A stretch of DNA of 64,000 nucleotides from positions 48,122-112,121 of the forward strand of contig JAIBBF010000004.1 in NCBI GenBank assembly GCA_019694795.1. Reading direction: 5' to 3'. The stretch comes from Flavobacteriales bacterium (GTDB lineage Bacteria; Bacteroidota; Bacteroidia; Flavobacteriales_D; UBA2798). Below the pieces are notes generated by a model, which ran no database searches, had not been told where the DNA came from, and saw only the letters and a program-made list of their open reading frames with translations. Made by a program: the position numbers and the translations under genes. Shown here in pieces: positions 63,849-64,000 of this stretch. Within the stretch, counting starts at the first letter, position 1, and the number at the start of each line of letters is the position of its first letter.

Positions 63849-64000
63849 ATGAGTAGTTCACAGTCCCGAACTTTATTAATCCTTCTGGCACTTGTTCTGA
63901 TCTTCAACTGGATTACACCTGTTTTGGTGATGGATGGGATGTTTATGGACGGACAACAATATTCCAATGTGGCCATGAATATGGCAGAAGGGAAAGGGAG
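63849..64000 (+). CDS. GT39-like membrane glycosyltransferase, 5' part only
   Basis: The frame opens with ATG 63849 and runs off the window, with about 50 residues visible. After a first membrane helix (LLILLALVLIFNWITPVL) comes DGMFMDGQQYSNVAMNMAEGKG, which resembles the first periplasmic loop of GT39/ArnT-type transferases, where an acidic residue acts as catalytic base. The family call is tentative, since only the N-terminus is seen. Confidence 0.6.
   Translation, partial: MSSSQSRTLLILLALVLIFNWITPVLVMDGMFMDGQQYSNVAMNMAEGKG

Overview
The window is a chromosomal segment of a Bacteroidota bacterium, most likely from a free-living aerobic or microaerophilic lineage near Flavobacteriales. The evidence is a fused CcoN-CcoO cytochrome cbb3 oxidase, type IX secretion C-terminal domains of both type A and type B, a CarboxypepD_reg/TonB-type outer-membrane receptor, DUF4286 and DUF5723 proteins, no clear Shine-Dalgarno sequences, and many exact copies of the Bacteroidota -7 promoter box TAnnTTTG just upstream of genes. 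I see no rRNA, tRNA, CRISPR array, insertion sequence or prophage. Coding density is very high and no gene-free stretch exceeds 300 bases.

Layout. 1-5.7 kb (minus): a truncated DUF5723 outer-membrane protein, a large DUF3352-like/beta-propeller protein, rnhB and a GT4 glycosyltransferase. 5.8-8.3 kb (plus): a Wzz-like chain-length protein and an O-antigen-ligase-like polymerase. 8.3-13 kb (minus): a SpoIIE phosphatase, an LpxD-like acyltransferase, an outer-membrane-like protein and a subtilase. 13-15.4 kb (minus): a PAS histidine kinase with a response regulator whose output is a CRP/FNR-type DNA-binding module. 15.5-29.3 kb: a microaerobic respiration island. It holds a small coiled-coil protein, hemN, a truncated globin, a cupin, a membrane protein, a SafE/TauE-like protein, fixH, ccoG, ccoP, ccoQ, ccoNO, ccoS, ccoI, DoxX, an unknown protein and a universal stress protein. 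29.4-43.8 kb: mostly housekeeping genes (threonine aldolase, efp, prfB with its programmed frameshift, arsC-like, fumC, two heavy-metal-domain proteins, an EamA permease, rplU-rpmA, serS, TPR and DUF4286 proteins). 43.8-50 kb: a TonB-type receptor, rsmA, mgtE and a 2-hydroxyacid dehydrogenase. 50-64 kb: three type IX-secreted giant or medium proteins, eno, carA, a TPR-SpoIIE protein and the start of a GT39-like glycosyltransferase.

The most notable signal is a small regulon that can be read from the DNA. Four promoters (hemN, ccoS-NOQP, the universal stress gene and the small coiled-coil gene at 15540) each carry a TGAY-N4-RTCA palindrome whose centre lies exactly 36.5 bp upstream of the final G of the -7 box. 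That geometry matches class II CRP/FNR activation at -41.5. The obvious candidate regulator is the receiver-CRP/FNR fusion encoded in the same island and controlled by its PAS kinase partner, which would merge the FixJ and FixK roles in one protein. The same geometry, applied to other -7 boxes, places the transcription start exactly on the A of the ATG for hemN, rsmA, mgtE and the CopZ-like gene, suggesting leaderless mRNAs.
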